Source: Kangiellaceae bacterium (GTDB taxonomy: Bacteria; Pseudomonadota; Gammaproteobacteria; Enterobacterales; Kangiellaceae). Taken from it: a DNA stretch of 40,520 nucleotides. Positions 16,160-22,951 of the stretch are shown here, piece after piece (position 1 is the first letter of the stretch; each line of letters opens with the position of its first letter). The stretch spans positions 1 through 40,520 of the forward strand of contig JAPHTP010000125.1 in NCBI GenBank assembly GCA_026196875.1. Reading direction: 5' to 3'. The position numbers were made by a program, and so were the translations under genes. The notes under the pieces were generated by a model. That model did no database searches and was not told the DNA's origin. It saw only the letters and a program-made list of their open reading frames with translations.

Positions 16160-17620
16160 TTAGTCCTCTACATTTAATTCTCTTTCATCTACAGCAGCTT
16201 CCTCAACCTCGGTCACAATAGGTAATGAAATAGTGAAACAGGTTCCTACTCCCGTTTCACTTTCCACGTCGATTTTACCCTTATGGTTTTCGATAATACC
16301 GTACGAAATTGACAAGCCTAAACCAGTTCCCTGGCCCACTGGTTTAGTAGTAAAAAATGGATTAAATAACTGCGACAGATGCTCTTCATCGATGCCTGAA
16401 CCATTATCTTTAATTTTTACTATAATCCAATTATCCTGCTTGGCGGTTGAAACGGATATCACTCCCTTTTCTTTAATAGCATGCCCTGCATTAATCATTA
16501 AATTCATAAAAACTTGATTTAACTGGCTAGGGTGACAATAGGTTTCTGGGATTTCACTAAATTCTTTTTTCACCTCGCAATGATATTTCAATTCATTCCA
16601 AACGATGCGTATAGTCTCGTCCAAACAAGCATTGATATCTGCCTTCTTTTGTTTCTCTTCCCCGGCATGAGTAAAGTTTTTAAGACTTTGAATGATTTTT
16701 TTTACTTTATCCATTCCAAAAATACTTTCAGAAACCAGCTCAGCGGTATCTGACAGGATAAACTCGACATCAAACTTCTCCTTTTGCCGATCAATTATAT
16801 CCAGTACTTTTTTGCCACTCTCGTTCTCGCTACTAAAATGATTCACTTGCCCAACAATCTCTTCAATAAACTCTCCGAGTTCTTTAACGTAGTCTTTCAG
16901 TGTATTGAGATTACTATTCACATACCCAAGAGGATTGTTAATCTCGTGAGCAACACCTGCAGCAAGTTGACCAACGGATGCCATTTTCTCTGATTGCACT
17001 AACTGACTTTGTGCTGACTTTAATTCTTCATACTGCTGCTTTATTTTCGCTTTTGAACGATAAGCAGACAAAAAATTGCCGATGTGCATAGTCACGTAAG
17101 CCAACATAGACATATCAGTATAGGAAAACCCCTCGATATCGCTATAAGACTGGGCGACTATCCCACCGCTGAGATTGCCGACGTGAAATGGCAAGAAGAC
17201 CCACTGGAGTGGAACCCTCCCAAGAATAGAAACGCCCTTCTCATCAACTAGCTCTTTAATGTCCGCATCTCTTAGAACAAGCGACTTTTTATGTTTTAGA
17301 GCATAAGCTGTCAGGCTATTTTTTAATTGGGGATTAGTTTTTTCGGTTAGAGATTCGTTTGGAAAATCGTCGTATTCGTCAATCATAAAAGGGATCTCTA
17401 TCATCCCTTGATCTTTGAGGCAGATATAGAAGTTATCTAGATGAATAATTTCCTTAAGCAGAGAGAATATTTTTTTATAAATAAAATCCAACTCATTGTC
17501 TTTACCTTGAAATTGAGATATTTCCGAGATTACATTCTTAACAGCAAGCTCTTTTTGCAAAGAGAGATTTTCTTGGCGAAGCTCTTCTAGCTGAACTTCT
17601 AAATGGCCTTGCTTTTCCAT
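16160..17620 (-). CDS. GAF-domain soluble histidine kinase
   Basis: Cytoplasmic kinase of about 486 residues. An N-terminal coiled coil leads into a GAF domain (~40-190), a second coiled coil, and a HisKA domain with phosphoacceptor His (about residue 225) in AAGVAHEINNPLG. The HATPase has the N box (FMNLMINAGHAI), DNGSGID, FNPFFTT and GTGLGLS. There is no membrane segment, so it senses something internal. An in-frame TTG at 17644 is an alternative start; the ATG is chosen although its nearest GAGGA lies 11 bases away. First gene of the minus-strand set with the Cys-rich protein and the receiver-HD-GYP protein. Its transmitter resembles that of the kinase at 3861-5123, so the two may be paralogues. 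Confidence 0.92.
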   Translation of the reverse strand: MEKQGHLEVQLEELRQENLSLQKELAVKNVISEISQFQGKDNELDFIYKKIFSLLKEIIHLDNFYICLKDQGMIEIPFMIDEYDDFPNESLTEKTNPQLKNSLTAYALKHKKSLVLRDADIKELVDEKGVSILGRVPLQWVFLPFHVGNLSGGIVAQSYSDIEGFSYTDMSMLAYVTMHIGNFLSAYRSKAKIKQQYEELKSAQSQLVQSEKMASVGQLAAGVAHEINNPLGYVNSNLNTLKDYVKELGEFIEEIVGQVNHFSSENESGKKVLDIIDRQKEKFDVEFILSDTAELVSESIFGMDKVKKIIQSLKNFTHAGEEKQKKADINACLDETIRIVWNELKYHCEVKKEFSEIPETYCHPSQLNQVFMNLMINAGHAIKEKGVISVSTAKQDNWIIVKIKDNGSGIDEEHLSQLFNPFFTTKPVGQGTGLGLSISYGIIENHKGKIDVESETGVGTCFTISLPIVTEVEEAAVDERELNVED

Positions 17621-17718
17621 TTTACTTTTCGTCCTCAACTTCAAAAATCACTCTTTTGAATCGACACCGAGGTAAGTATGGTTTATATAAATAAAAACGC
17701 AAATCCCTTCATGAAAAG

Positions 17719-17776
17719 TTAACTATTAAGCCAAAAAACGAAATCTAATCAGAATGTTTTTTAACTATTTAGCCAA
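17719..17776. promoter_or_regulatory. Tandem 16-bp direct repeat between divergent genes
   Basis: TTAACTATTAAGCCAA (17719-17734) recurs as TTAACTATTTAGCCAA (17761-17776), one mismatch in 16. The start-to-start spacing is 42 bp, four helical turns, so both copies face the same side of the DNA. They lie between the GAF kinase gene and the divergent receiver-GGDEF-EAL gene, as expected for a dimeric or tandem regulator site. The rest of this 363-bp intergenic stretch shows no gene. Confidence 0.45.
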
Positions 17777-17983
17777 CTGGTACCTTGTAAATAAAAATAT
17801 AATCTCAATGGCTTTTATCTGCTTGAAAAAGAATCGTTATTGTCTACTATCAACTTGAGGGAACTATTCAGTTTTGTCGTTTTCATTAACCTTTCGAGAT
17901 ACTTTGATCAAGTTATTTTTTGCGACCGCCAGTGTCTCCTCTTGAAAAAGATCAAACGAGAAGTAACAAGACAAAGGATCACA

Positions 17984-19762
17984 ATGAAAAATTTGGCCAG
18001 TGAGAAATTTAATATCCTTATCGTCGAAGATAACCCTACGATGTCAGCTATTACCCAAGAGATGTTAAAAGCAGCAGAAGTATCTCGTTCAATTACTGCG
18101 GTAACTACCGGGCTCGACGCGATAAATCAATTCAGAAAAGTTGATTACGACTGTATTTTGCTTGACTATGACCTTCCTGATATGGATGCCAGGCAGGTGT
18201 TAGTCGAATTCCAATCCAAAAAACCTCTTTCATGCCCAGTATTGATTTTGACCGCACATGAAGATTTAGAAAAGGCGTCCGAAACTCTGTCATTAGGTGC
18301 GGTGGACTTTATTACCAAGTCTGAATGCTCTGCTCAAATATTGAAGCGCGCAATATTGTTTGCAGTCACCCGCCGAAACTACGAACAAAAGTCACCACAA
18401 AACTATGCCAACCAATCAACCAACCCGAGCGAATTATTGGCTAAAAAGTTAACGGGTGCAGATAAAGGTGTAGTAGATTTTGCCTATTTTCTCTGCGAGT
18501 CCGAACGAGCGCTTGCCAGAGCAAGGAGATATCACCTTGGCGTTTCGGTTATGGTGGTAAACATTAATAGAGATAGTTTAGGCTCTGCCCGCGTAAACGA
18601 CCCGGAGATGCTATTCGCTTTCTCACAAAGGCTAAAGTCATCAGTTAGAGCGCTAGATTTGGTAGGCTGGATGCAAGACGATCTTTTTTGCGTTTTGATA
18701 GAACATATTACGGATGAAAACTCCTCCATAATTGCGGCTAAGCGAATCAAAATGATGTTAGAACTCCCAATACAAACAGAACAAAATGAATATTGCTTCA
18801 AAACCAACATAGGAATATGTCACGAAAAAGAACTCGCTATTTCTGGCAAACGTTTAGTGTTAAATGCGCAAGCCGCATTAGAAAATATAACACCGGATAC
18901 CCGAGACGGCATTTTACTGTATCGAAAGGGACTTAACTCAAAGGGTTGTCATCAATCTCTAGTGCAACGTGATTTTAGAAAAGCGATCAAAGAAAACCAG
19001 TTATTTCTTGAGTATCAACCAATAATTGACATAGAGTCGAATAAAACAATTGGCGCGGAAACTCTCGCTCGCTGGTATCACACTGAGCTTGGCCTGATCC
19101 CTCCCATGGACTTTATCCCCTTTTTAGAAGATAGCGGTTTTGTTTTTGAATTTGATGATTGGCTGCTAAATACTGTGTTCGATCAGATTTCTAGTTGGCA
19201 AGACACATTTAAACAAGTCCCCACCATCGCAATAAATCTGATGGCCCATACACTGCTAAACGATGAGTCTCTAGAACGAATTGAACGCTACCTTGACTGC
19301 CGGGACCTGCCAGGCAGTTGCATTCAGCTCGAACTTTCAGAAAGTCTAGCTAACTTATCGTCTGGTGTATTTATCAATTCACTGAATAAACTCAAAAGCT
19401 TGGGAGCCTCAATTACCTTGGATAACTTTGGCGCGGAACTGCCATCGGCCTCGGTCATCAAGAGCTTTCCTTTCGACACGGTGAAGATAGACCGCTCACT
19501 TGTCAATTGTGTTTCACAAGATAGTAATATTAAAGCAATAACTGAAGAACTAATAAATATCGCCACTCAATCTAACAAACAAGTTATTGTGGAAGGCATC
19601 GAGACCGAAGAGCAACTCAACTACTTTAAAAAGCTCGATGTAAAAACAGTCCAGGGCTTCTATTTTAGTCGCCCAATCGTCGCCGAAGCATTCAAAGTGA
19701 GGCTATTTGAAGAGATTAGCGACTCTAATAAAATTGTAGAGTTTGCTAGCTTTTCGAACTAG
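17984..19762 (+). CDS. Receiver-GGDEF-EAL protein with degenerate output domains
   Basis: 592 residues: a receiver (~8-125; pocket VEDN, phosphoacceptor in LLDYDLPD), then a GGDEF-like and an EAL-like domain. The GGDEF position reads QDDLF, so cyclase activity is not expected. The EAL motif reads ETL, and the metal-binding DDFGTGYS loop reads DNFGAELP, losing one Asp and the loop glycines. KIDRSL and the VEGIET region are kept. Phosphodiesterase activity is doubtful; c-di-GMP binding or protein-protein signalling is more likely. The frame opens at a TTG at 17840, but the ATG at 17984 has AAAGGA upstream at good spacing and begins just before the receiver, so it is chosen. It is divergent from the GAF kinase gene, which could phosphorylate it. 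Confidence 0.91.
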   Translation: MKNLASEKFNILIVEDNPTMSAITQEMLKAAEVSRSITAVTTGLDAINQFRKVDYDCILLDYDLPDMDARQVLVEFQSKKPLSCPVLILTAHEDLEKASETLSLGAVDFITKSECSAQILKRAILFAVTRRNYEQKSPQNYANQSTNPSELLAKKLTGADKGVVDFAYFLCESERALARARRYHLGVSVMVVNINRDSLGSARVNDPEMLFAFSQRLKSSVRALDLVGWMQDDLFCVLIEHITDENSSIIAAKRIKMMLELPIQTEQNEYCFKTNIGICHEKELAISGKRLVLNAQAALENITPDTRDGILLYRKGLNSKGCHQSLVQRDFRKAIKENQLFLEYQPIIDIESNKTIGAETLARWYHTELGLIPPMDFIPFLEDSGFVFEFDDWLLNTVFDQISSWQDTFKQVPTIAINLMAHTLLNDESLERIERYLDCRDLPGSCIQLELSESLANLSSGVFINSLNKLKSLGASITLDNFGAELPSASVIKSFPFDTVKIDRSLVNCVSQDSNIKAITEELINIATQSNKQVIVEGIETEEQLNYFKKLDVKTVQGFYFSRPIVAEAFKVRLFEEISDSNKIVEFASFSN

Positions 19763-19993
19763 ATTGTAATTAAGACCTTGCAGCAGTCCAATAAATCAGC
19801 CTAATTTCCATAACTATATAGCTTGGCTCTTTATAAAGTGGAAATTTTTTGAACCATTTAACACTTTTGAACCCAAGGACATTTAAGTCATACTACTGGA
19901 TAAAAATGTCATAGGGCGATTTCGTTCTTCTATTTAGACTCAAATACATCGAATTTAGGGCTCTACGCAACTTACTGAGATGTGGAAGTTATT

Positions 19994-20902
19994 ATGAAGA
20001 ATGTACAATCACCAATTCAAATTGCCACTCCGTTAACGGAGCTAAAACCCACACCTATCACACGTCCGGTCACTTCGCGAGAAAACAAACTCATTGAGCA
20101 GATCAACTATCTAAAGGAAAAACTGCTCTTATCGGAGATGGCAATGGATGAGAAAGACATACAGATCACGAATTTGCTGAAAACCAATAATTCAAATCAG
20201 AAGTTTATTTTAAGCTTTGATCAACGGCTAAAAAAAGCCCAGTCTCGCGATGGTGAATTACGCAATAAATTCGACAAGCTAAGAGCAACCGCACAAAAAG
20301 CCTCTAAGATAGCTCGCGACAAACACGAAAGGTTGGCATGCATTGAAACTGAGCTGGATCGTTACCAACAAGAGATATTAGTCGCTAACAGGATCCAGGC
20401 ACAACTAATGGATTTAGTTATTAAAAACGCACCAAAGAAAGACACTTCCCCAGCGGTCGAGTCAATATTAAAAGGCGGATTTGCGCTGCCTTTTAAGCGC
20501 AGGCCCCAATCGGTTCACAATTATCTAGACCAAAATAAATCGCCGCTGATAAACGCAAGGCAATCGCTCAATAAAGTTACAGACAAAGTTAAATGTACTA
20601 TTGGACAGTGGTTAGACGGCAGTGATTTGTTTTCGGATATTGAAGAAAGGCTTTCGCGCGTTAATCTCTCAAAAAAAGTGAGCAGAGCTAGCAAAGAAAA
20701 AATTCAAGCGAAGGCGACTCTTCCTAAAATTCATTGGCGTAATGTTAAGCAAATTTTACCGCCCAAAACGGGAATGTACTATGTGACAGATGGCAACAAA
20801 GTCGAGATCGCGATGTTTGATTTTGAAAATCAGCAGTTTAAGCGTACCGATAGTAATATGCCGATTGATTTTTGGTGTGCGCCTAAACGGAAGAAAATCT
20901 AG
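19994..20902 (+). CDS. Coiled-coil protein with C-terminal DUF551-like segment
   Basis: About 302 residues, no recognised family overall. Residues ~20-155 are strongly helical and charged and should form a long coiled coil. A basic, Ser-rich linker follows (~165-235). The last ~55 residues have a pattern of Trp, Pro-Pro-x-x-Gly, Tyr and a final FW-x-AP that resembles small DUF551-type domains. No signal peptide or membrane segment. The ATG at 19994 is preferred over the GTG at 19982 because GGAAG lies five bases upstream. It follows the receiver-GGDEF-EAL gene by 231 bp in the same direction, so it may be a separate unit. Function unknown; the domain resemblance is a weak call from eye. Confidence 0.8.
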   Translation: MKNVQSPIQIATPLTELKPTPITRPVTSRENKLIEQINYLKEKLLLSEMAMDEKDIQITNLLKTNNSNQKFILSFDQRLKKAQSRDGELRNKFDKLRATAQKASKIARDKHERLACIETELDRYQQEILVANRIQAQLMDLVIKNAPKKDTSPAVESILKGGFALPFKRRPQSVHNYLDQNKSPLINARQSLNKVTDKVKCTIGQWLDGSDLFSDIEERLSRVNLSKKVSRASKEKIQAKATLPKIHWRNVKQILPPKTGMYYVTDGNKVEIAMFDFENQQFKRTDSNMPIDFWCAPKRKKI

Positions 20903-20956
20903 CTTTACTAGTTAGCAACCTGGCACTTGGGACGGCTTGGTGACCGGACGAAAATG

Positions 20957-21075
20957 GTTAATCCTTAAACCACTATTTTGCCCCTAAAATGGATCTATTA
21001 AGCCGGTTTTAGAGGCATTTTTTCTTCCTTTTCTAAGCCGAATCAACCAGTTAGTATGGTGCGACCCACACTACT
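20957..21075 (-). repeat. Copy A of a 120-bp dispersed repeat
   Basis: One of three related elements (also 21678-21797 and 22227-22346). Shared blocks in plus-strand order are AATCCTTAA, TTTTGCCCCTAA, AAGCC, GGCATTTT, AATCAA, TTAG and the end GACCCACACTA. It starts 9 bp after the stop codon of the upstream minus-strand gene. Its inner stem and -35-like block are more diverged than in the other copies. Confidence 0.75.
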
Positions 21076-21083
21076 CGTTAACG

Positions 21084-21416
21084 TCACATAATAATTCTAA
21101 TATGTCGAATAGGACTAGCCCCCCAAGAAGGAAATGTTTCACAACTATATTCCGGCGAGTCGACATAAATACCTAAACCTTTGCCTGCCATTTGAGCGGC
21201 AAGAGCTATTGAGATGTTGTGCTTTCCTACCGAAGAGTTAGCTATCACTAACCATTTACTAGTAGTGGTATCATTAAATCTTCCGTTTATGTAAACAAGA
21301 TCTGTTTTATTTCCATTAGTAATTATTTCAAACTGGCCTGGAGAGTAATTGCACCAACCTTCCGCATTTACATTTGATGCAAATAATGAGATGAGAATTA
21401 TGACTAACTTTTTCAT
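21084..21416 (-). CDS. Small secreted protein, island paralogue family
   Basis: 110 residues with a clear Sec signal peptide (MKKLVIILISLFASNVNA). The mature part is about 90 residues with two cysteines and the pattern ISIALAAQMAGKGLGIYVDS followed by a Cys. The same layout (MKK signal peptide, beta-rich body, an Ala-centred helix, a Cys near the end) is seen in the genes starting at 31591, 32076 and 32760, so these look like divergent paralogues. The family is unnamed to me; a small periplasmic or secreted binding protein is the safest reading. GGAAA lies at a normal distance before the ATG. It is followed directly by copy A of the 120-bp repeat. Confidence 0.8.
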   Translation of the reverse strand: MKKLVIILISLFASNVNAEGWCNYSPGQFEIITNGNKTDLVYINGRFNDTTTSKWLVIANSSVGKHNISIALAAQMAGKGLGIYVDSPEYSCETFPSWGASPIRHIRIIM

Positions 21417-21605
21417 TGTTTAATTTCCTAATAACTATTCATTTCTTCCCTAACCACATAACAATTATTCTATTCAATCACTTGTTTGTAGTTAGCATCT
21501 TTACGTAATTCACAATTTTCATATGTTAGCTTGAGGAGAAATACCACCAAACCCGAAGGTCAGATTACCGACCAACATATTCTTTTTATCTGTGAGTTGA
21601 ATTGC

Positions 21606-21627
21606 TGGGTTACGCGAAGCTAACCCA
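21606..21627. repeat. REP-like palindrome
   Basis: TGGGTTA and TAACCCA flank an 8-nt centre and are followed by a CTACAAAA-type tail. This is the same kind of short palindrome found at 31211, 31617 and 32101. Such elements are substrates of RAYT transposases, a remnant of which lies 400 bp away. Confidence 0.6.
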
Positions 21628-21677
21628 ATCTACAAAATTGTTAACCCGACTTACCGTGTTCCTTTAACGATTACGAG

Positions 21678-21797
21678 GTTTAATCCTTAAGCCCACCATT
21701 TTGCCCCTAAAATGAGCCTTCTAAGCCTATTTCAAGGGCATTTTCACAGTCTTTTCTCAACTAAATCAATCGGCTAGCTTGGTCCGACCCGCACTAC
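21678..21797 (-). repeat. Copy B of the 120-bp repeat, with sigma-32-like core
   Basis: Second of three copies. Read on the minus strand it contains CTTGAAA, 13 bases, then CTCATTTT, close to the heat-shock (sigma-32) promoter pattern CTTGAAA-N13-CCCCATNT. AAAATGAGCCTT and AAGGGCATTTT can pair as a hairpin. The repeat's first bases on the minus strand encode the last residues of the 58-codon gene at 21774-21950. Confidence 0.75.
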
Positions 21798-21950
21798 TTT
21801 GAGTTTGCTATTGTGGGATCCTGTGATTTTAAGGTAGTGCAAGTTATCAGAAGCACGAACTCTTACCCACTCAATAGTACCTGTAGAACTGCCGGCATAA
21901 ACAGGAATTGATAAAACGCCTGCAGCAAGTAAAACCAATATTTTTTTCAT
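21774..21950 (-). CDS. Truncated small secreted protein
   Basis: A 58-codon frame starting ATG-AAA-AAA with GAGAAA upstream. It encodes a good signal peptide (MKKILVLLAAGVLSIPVYAG) and about 38 mature residues beginning SSTGTIEWVRVR. It matches the N-terminal layout of the 109-117-residue small secreted proteins around it but is half their length and lacks the Ala-rich helix and late Cys. Its last residues (KVVRVGPS) fall within copy B of the 120-bp repeat, so the original 3' end was probably replaced when the repeat arrived. It may be a working small protein or a broken paralogue; I favour the latter. Confidence 0.6.
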   Translation of the reverse strand: MKKILVLLAAGVLSIPVYAGSSTGTIEWVRVRASDNLHYLKITGSHNSKLKVVRVGPS

Positions 21951-22012
21951 ATCTTATTTCTCTTTTTCTTTAAAGATCAATTGATCTTACTCTTTGATTA
22001 TGTCCCTTCGAT

Positions 22013-22170
22013 TCACAACCAGTGAATCCTGCGTTTTATGTATTGAAAAAATTTGAGTAAAAATTCCTTTTGATGGCATCGATTTATTTTGAACACGGAT
22101 GTTCAAATGTCGCGAGAACGACAATGTGCTAGGCTTGGCCCAGCACATTGTGTGGATTAGCTCTTGCCAT
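22013..22170 (-). pseudogene. RAYT (REP-associated) transposase remnant
   Basis: Behind a strong AAAGGAG box, an ATG opens MARANPHNVLGQA and then hits TAG where the family has Trp before HI. After an insertion of about 40 bases the frame resumes as RCHQKEFLLKF with KRRIHWL following, then a stop. Both pieces match the start of RAYT/COG1943 transposases, which begin like MARANRHxIPGxVWHITHRCHKKEFLLKF. Only about 50 codons remain, and the HUH catalytic part is missing. A perfect 10-bp inverted repeat (22121-22130 with 22142-22151) lies within it. Such transposases move REP palindromes like those nearby. The match is from memory of the family and has not been aligned. Confidence 0.7.
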
Positions 22171-22226
22171 GGTGTTACTCCTTTAACACTCTCCCAACCT
22201 GTCATCTCGACCAGAGATAAATCTCA

Positions 22227-22346
22227 TCAATCCTTAACTCCATCATTTTGCCCCTAATGTGGGCCTTATAAGCCGATTTCAAGGGCATTTTTACGGACTT
22301 TTCTTAATTGAAAATCAACAAGTTAGCTTGGTTCGCCCCACACTCA
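22227..22346 (-). repeat. Copy C of the 120-bp repeat, with sigma-32-like core
   Basis: Third copy, placed just after the stop of the putative immunity gene and before the RAYT remnant. On the minus strand CTTGAAA is followed after 13 bases by CCCACATT, again sigma-32-like, and by AGGGGCAAAATG. The AGGGCATTTT arm is identical to copy B. Confidence 0.75.
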
Positions 22347-22363
22347 GCCCGTCTTGAACGATT

Positions 22364-22951
22364 TTATAAACTACAAAATAATCCACACCTTGTCTTACTC
22401 CACATCAAATTTCTTAGTAGCGTAGGGTTTTTCCCATCGATTTTGACTTCAGAAAAATGACTAAAAAAGACGACACCATTCGTAAAAGAATAAAAATAGA
22501 CCCCCTTTTGTCCTTCGTTGTTTAGATCATACCCTATTGGAAAATCATTTCTTCCCACTTCAAAAATATATCCCTTAACAGCAGAACCGAAAAATTCTAA
22601 TTCTGCACTAGTAATTGAGTAAGCTATTCCCAGAGTTGAACTTTCCCCTTCATAATATTCCTCAACATTCTGAGTAAGAAACTCTTCGCTGGGGAGCATA
22701 ATAATTGTTTTATTAAATTTGACACACTTTTCAAACATTGGGTCTTCGCAAGATTCGATAGTCCCGAAAACATCTCCGATCGCATAACTGTTTCTGGTCA
22801 AATCAAAAATCAAATCAATATTAACCAGACCCGAATATTCAGAGCTTTGAGAATTAAGATTACTTTTATATTCTTGCTTAAATAAAATCGCAACAAAAGC
22901 AAAAACGGCGATTATCAAAATAGCTATTCCAATTTTCTTGATTACCAACAT
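22364..22951 (-). CDS. Putative membrane-anchored immunity protein for the RHS toxin
   Basis: About 195 residues. One N-terminal membrane helix (~8-25) preceded by lysines predicts a cytoplasmic N-terminus and a periplasmic body of about 165 residues, with Cys pairs near the middle and at the C-terminus. I recognise no family. Its start lies inside the end of the 8.2-kb RHS gene (10-bp overlap with the ATG at 22951, which has GGAG six bases upstream; an in-frame GTG lies at 22963). A small gene overlapping the tip of an RHS toxin is the classic place for its immunity gene. A periplasmic body fits a toxin acting in the periplasm. The role is inferred from position. Confidence 0.75.
   Translation of the reverse strand: MLVIKKIGIAILIIAVFAFVAILFKQEYKSNLNSQSSEYSGLVNIDLIFDLTRNSYAIGDVFGTIESCEDPMFEKCVKFNKTIIMLPSEEFLTQNVEEYYEGESSTLGIAYSITSAELEFFGSAVKGYIFEVGRNDFPIGYDLNNEGQKGVYFYSFTNGVVFFSHFSEVKIDGKNPTLLRNLMWSKTRCGLFCSL

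Noticed and set aside
22091-22151. Perfect 10-bp inverted repeat and a nearby GAACA-TGTTC hairpin considered as a terminator for the immunity gene.
   Set aside because: No T-run follows, and the stem lies inside the RAYT remnant, about 200 bp past the immunity stop codon.
21987-22205. 72-codon minus-strand frame between the immunity gene and the 58-codon gene.
   Set aside because: The protein-like signal here is the RAYT remnant, read in other frames; this frame has no family features.
20957-22346. Integron attC sites as an explanation for the gene-plus-repeat layout.
   Set aside because: No integrase is in the window, I could not find paired core sites at the repeat ends, and the 8.2-kb toxin gene is too large for a normal cassette. 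A genome-wide search could still change this.
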